Source: an uncultured Bacteroidales bacterium (GTDB lineage: Bacteria; Bacteroidota; Bacteroidia; Bacteroidales; Porphyromonadaceae). From it: 44,243 nt of DNA. The stretch lies in the NCBI GenBank assembly GCA_902489445.1, contig CABTZX010000013.1, positions 1 through 44,243 on the forward strand, in the 5' to 3' direction. The position numbers and the translations under genes were made by a program. Below the pieces are notes generated by a model. That model was not told the DNA's origin and did no database searches. It was given only the letters and a program-made list of their open reading frames with translations. This document shows, piece after piece, positions 41,926-44,243 of the stretch. The first letter of the stretch is position 1; each line of letters begins with the position of its first letter.

Positions 41926-43872
41926 ATGAAAAGACTACTACCATTTGTGGTTACGATGCTGGCGCTCCTTTTCCCGGCGTTAGCTTCGGCACAAAGTGAA
42001 CAAGGGAAAATAGCGACTATGCGGGGCGCATCAGACGTCTACCTCATTACGATGGAAACCGAGGGCGAAGGAACGATTACGGCAAAAGATGGCGGTGGCA
42101 ACACGGTCAATTCCGGCGATAAGGTCAAGGAAGCCACTTATATCACCTTTACGGCAACTCCCACTGAAGGCTACGAAGTAGATAATTGGTACGTCAATGG
42201 CGCCCTGGATTTCACTAATAGCGGTCAGACCACGAAAGAAATAGAAGTTTACGAAGATACGAGTGTAAAGGTGGTCTTTAAGCAGGTTCAAATGTACACC
42301 GTTACCTATTCTGCCGGAGAAAACGGCACTCTTTCCGCTTCATATCAAAATGACGACTATGACGACGTTGCCCTGGCATCCGGTGATAAAGTAAAGGCGG
42401 AAACCACTGTTACATTCACGGCTACCCCTAACGAAGGCTATTTAGTGGATAAGTGGCTTATTGACGGAGAAGTAGACAGCGAATATGGTGATCAGACCGA
42501 AATAGGTATTTATATGGAATCCGATAAGGAAGTTAAGGTTCTGTTTAAGCAGAAACCCGTGGTACTTAACGGACACGTGGTTAAGTTTAGTGCTGAAGGT
42601 GATGGTTCCCTTACCGCAAAGGTTGGGGAAACGAAACTTACTTCCGGTGACCAAGTGGAAGAAGGTAAGGAAATAGTCTTTACGGCTAAGCCGGGCTTCT
42701 TAATGAATGTGGACCAATGGATCGTAAACGGCACTGAAACAGATCCGAGTGCCGAAGATCCCAACGTTCTTAAGGTTACTATGGGTACGGAAGATATCGA
42801 AGTAAAAGTCTCTTTCAGTACACCAAAGAAAACTATCACATTTTCCGCCGGTGAAAACGGTTCTATTGTAGCCAAGTTTGGTGACAAAACACTCACTTCT
42901 CCCGCGAAAGTGAAAAGTGGTGTTGTCGTTACTTTGATTGCTACTCCAAATGAAGGGTACGAAATTGAAGGTTGGTACAAAAATGGTGCCACAGTAGCTG
43001 ATCCCACGCTCGGTACTCAAACAGAAATTGAGGAACAGGTTTGGGAAGATGTTACCATCCTCGTTAAGTTTAAGGAAACCGTTCACTACACGGTAACGTA
43101 CGAAGCCGGCGAAAACGGTACCTTAGCCGCTACCGTTGAAAAAGGCGAAGAAACTAAGGCTCTCGCATCCGGAGGCAAGGTGGTTGCCGGTACGTTTGTA
43201 ACCTTTACGGCTACGCCTGCTGAAGGCTACGAAGTAGACGAATGGAAAGTAGACGGAACCGTTGATGCCGAACACGCAAAATCACTTGAATTGCGCAAGG
43301 AAGTTACCGCTGATACAAAGGTAACCGTAAGCTTCAAGAAGAAGCCCGAACCGGTTAAGGAATTCACCATTGCCGTAAACGCAGTAGAACCGGCTGAAGC
43401 CGGAACACTTACCGTAACGGATGATAAGGGAGCCGCTGTTCTTACCGGTGCTAAGGTAGCTCAGGGTACCATGCTTACCATCACTGCCGAAGCAAAGGAT
43501 AAATACGAATTCAAGAACTTTACAATCAATAAAAAGGAAATAGGTACAGACGCTGAAGGCGTAATCAAGGTTATCGATAAGAAGAAGTATACCTATAAAC
43601 TTGAAGTAAAGGGTAGCACCGTTATAGGCGCAACGTTCAGCAAAACGACTTCTGCCGATGACATTTTGGCACAAACCAAGGAATTTGCAGTAGTGAACGG
43701 AAGCATCTATTGCCCGGGAGCACGTATGATCGCTCTCTACACGATGGACGGCGCACTGGTACGCACCATCGAAGCTGAAGTAATGGAAGTACGCGACCTC
43801 GCAGCCGGCAACTACTTAGTAATTGCCACCAACCGCGAAGGCGTAGCACTGCAAAAGAAGATCGTGCTCTAA
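41926..43872 (+). CDS. Putative T9SS-exported protein with six InlB-B-like repeats
   Basis: A 648-residue protein with a signal peptide ending near ALASAQ (residue 23). Six repeats of about 80-90 residues follow, each with a sequence like SAGENGTLSA, SGDKVKAET, FTATPNEGYEVDNWYVNG and a final KVVFK, as in divergent InlB B-repeat (Listeria-Bacteroides) domains. The last 75 residues (EFAVVNGSIYCPGARMIALYTMDGALVRTIEA ... GNYLVIATNREGVALQKKIVL) look like a T9SS type A sorting domain. It is probably secreted or attached to the cell surface; ligand unknown. PorX, encoded in the window, is a candidate regulator. Repeat islands flank it on both sides. Confidence 0.88.
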   Translation: MKRLLPFVVTMLALLFPALASAQSEQGKIATMRGASDVYLITMETEGEGTITAKDGGGNTVNSGDKVKEATYITFTATPTEGYEVDNWYVNGALDFTNSGQTTKEIEVYEDTSVKVVFKQVQMYTVTYSAGENGTLSASYQNDDYDDVALASGDKVKAETTVTFTATPNEGYLVDKWLIDGEVDSEYGDQTEIGIYMESDKEVKVLFKQKPVVLNGHVVKFSAEGDGSLTAKVGETKLTSGDQVEEGKEIVFTAKPGFLMNVDQWIVNGTETDPSAEDPNVLKVTMGTEDIEVKVSFSTPKKTITFSAGENGSIVAKFGDKTLTSPAKVKSGVVVTLIATPNEGYEIEGWYKNGATVADPTLGTQTEIEEQVWEDVTILVKFKETVHYTVTYEAGENGTLAATVEKGEETKALASGGKVVAGTFVTFTATPAEGYEVDEWKVDGTVDAEHAKSLELRKEVTADTKVTVSFKKKPEPVKEFTIAVNAVEPAEAGTLTVTDDKGAAVLTGAKVAQGTMLTITAEAKDKYEFKNFTINKKEIGTDAEGVIKVIDKKKYTYKLEVKGSTVIGATFSKTTSADDILAQTKEFAVVNGSIYCPGARMIALYTMDGALVRTIEAEVMEVRDLAAGNYLVIATNREGVALQKKIVL

Positions 43873-43947
43873 TCGGCACTATCCGCTAAATCGGCTCCCA
43901 TTGGCGAAAGGGCATCCCGACGCCACGTAACGAGCCAAACCGTAGGA

Positions 43948-43985
43948 GGGGCGAATCCTGAAAGGGGTTCGCCCCCTTACTTTAC
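43948..43985 (+). terminator. Hairpin after the T9SS-type gene
   Basis: GGGGCGAATCC and GGGTTCGCCCC form an 11-bp stem with one G-T wobble and a six-base loop. The following CCTTACTTTAC is only a weak T tract. Confidence 0.7.
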
Positions 43986-44020
43986 TCCGCATATCTATAC
44001 TATTGCCGGGGAGAGGTTAT

Positions 44021-44130
44021 CGGAGTATTTCCGAATCAATCGGAATCAATCAGAATTTATCGGAACCAATCAGAATCAATCAGAGCTAATCGGATTAATT
44101 CCGATAAACTCCGATAAGTTCGGATAAATT
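44021..44130. repeat. 10-bp CNG-phased array (about 12 units)
   Basis: Eleven of twelve decamers start with C-N-G, for example CGGAATCAAT, CAGAATTTAT, CGGAACCAAT, CAGAATCAAT and CCGATAAACT, with no slip in period. It is the same family as 41331-41410. Confidence 0.88.
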
Positions 44131-44140
44131 CCTATTGCCT

Positions 44141-44243
44141 ACGATACGCTATAATACACTTCGATACAGTTTAGTACGTTTCGATACACTTCAATACGTT
44201 AGGATACGTTTCGATACAGTTTAATACACTTCGATACACTTTA
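44141..44243. repeat. 10-bp TAC-phased array running off the window
   Basis: Ten decamers such as TCGATACACT, TTAATACACT and TCAATACGTT all have TAC at positions 5-7 and T at position 10. The array continues to the last base, so its true length is unknown. Together with the previous array it fills most of the 371-bp stretch after the last gene. Confidence 0.9.

Overview
The window looks like a chromosome segment of a Bacteroidales bacterium close to Porphyromonas. The reasons are Bacteroidetes-type promoters (TAnnTTTG -7 boxes), a PorX regulator of the type IX secretion system (T9SS), a cargo-like protein with a T9SS-style C-terminal domain, a DUF4270 lipoprotein, and an RND efflux operon ending in a PG0541-type small gene. 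No insertion sequence, phage, plasmid or CRISPR array is visible. Almost all coding sequence is conserved housekeeping; the unusual material lies between genes.

Layout. 1-2.4 kb: prmC-recX-comF on the minus strand after a 22-bp repeat array. 2.6-3.1 kb: a small lipoprotein. 3.3-6.0 kb: ispD-recG (minus). 6.2 kb: tRNA-Lys(CUU). 6.4-10.9 kb: nhaA, an SGNH hydrolase and an MBOAT acyltransferase (minus), the last two separated by a repeat array. 11.2-18.5 kb: a plus-strand run of two LOTUS/OST-HTH-like proteins (the second with a DUF3825 domain), porX, tsaE, rbfA, an FtsX/LolE-like permease and an unknown protein. 18.7 kb: tRNA-Arg(CCG). 19.0-23.0 kb: a coiled-coil protein, zapA, rny, prfC. 23.3-29.1 kb: pntAA-pntAB-pntB-gcvH-purE-ispG, closed by a strong terminator. 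29.6-33.3 kb: a degenerate glycogen-synthase-like protein, a DUF4270 lipoprotein and a nucleoside transporter. 33.7-39.7 kb: outer-membrane channel, membrane-fusion protein, RND pump and a PII-like small protein. 39.8-40.3 kb: pyruvoyl-dependent arginine decarboxylase. 41.9-43.9 kb: a putative T9SS-exported protein with six InlB-B-like repeats.

The most striking feature is a set of intergenic tandem repeats whose sequences are unrelated but whose periods are all 22, 11 or 10 bp, close to one or two turns of DNA. They include five arrays of a TATATA-centred 22-mer, two copies of a 130-bp element carrying four TTTAAA-centred 22-mers, an 18-unit C-rich 22-mer array, G-rich 11-bp arrays, and several 10-bp arrays, one running off the right end. 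They cluster in three islands (29.23-29.47, 40.45-41.65 and 44.02-44.24 kb); two of them bracket the T9SS-type gene. Shared period without shared sequence suggests selection on, or an amplification mechanism tied to, helical phasing.

Functionally the window joins isoprenoid synthesis by the MEP route (ispD, ispG), translation and ribosome maturation (prmC, prfC, rbfA, tsaE), division and RNA decay (zapA, rny), redox and pH balance (pnt, nhaA), envelope modification and efflux, and T9SS control. All assignments are from reading the sequence; no database search was run.
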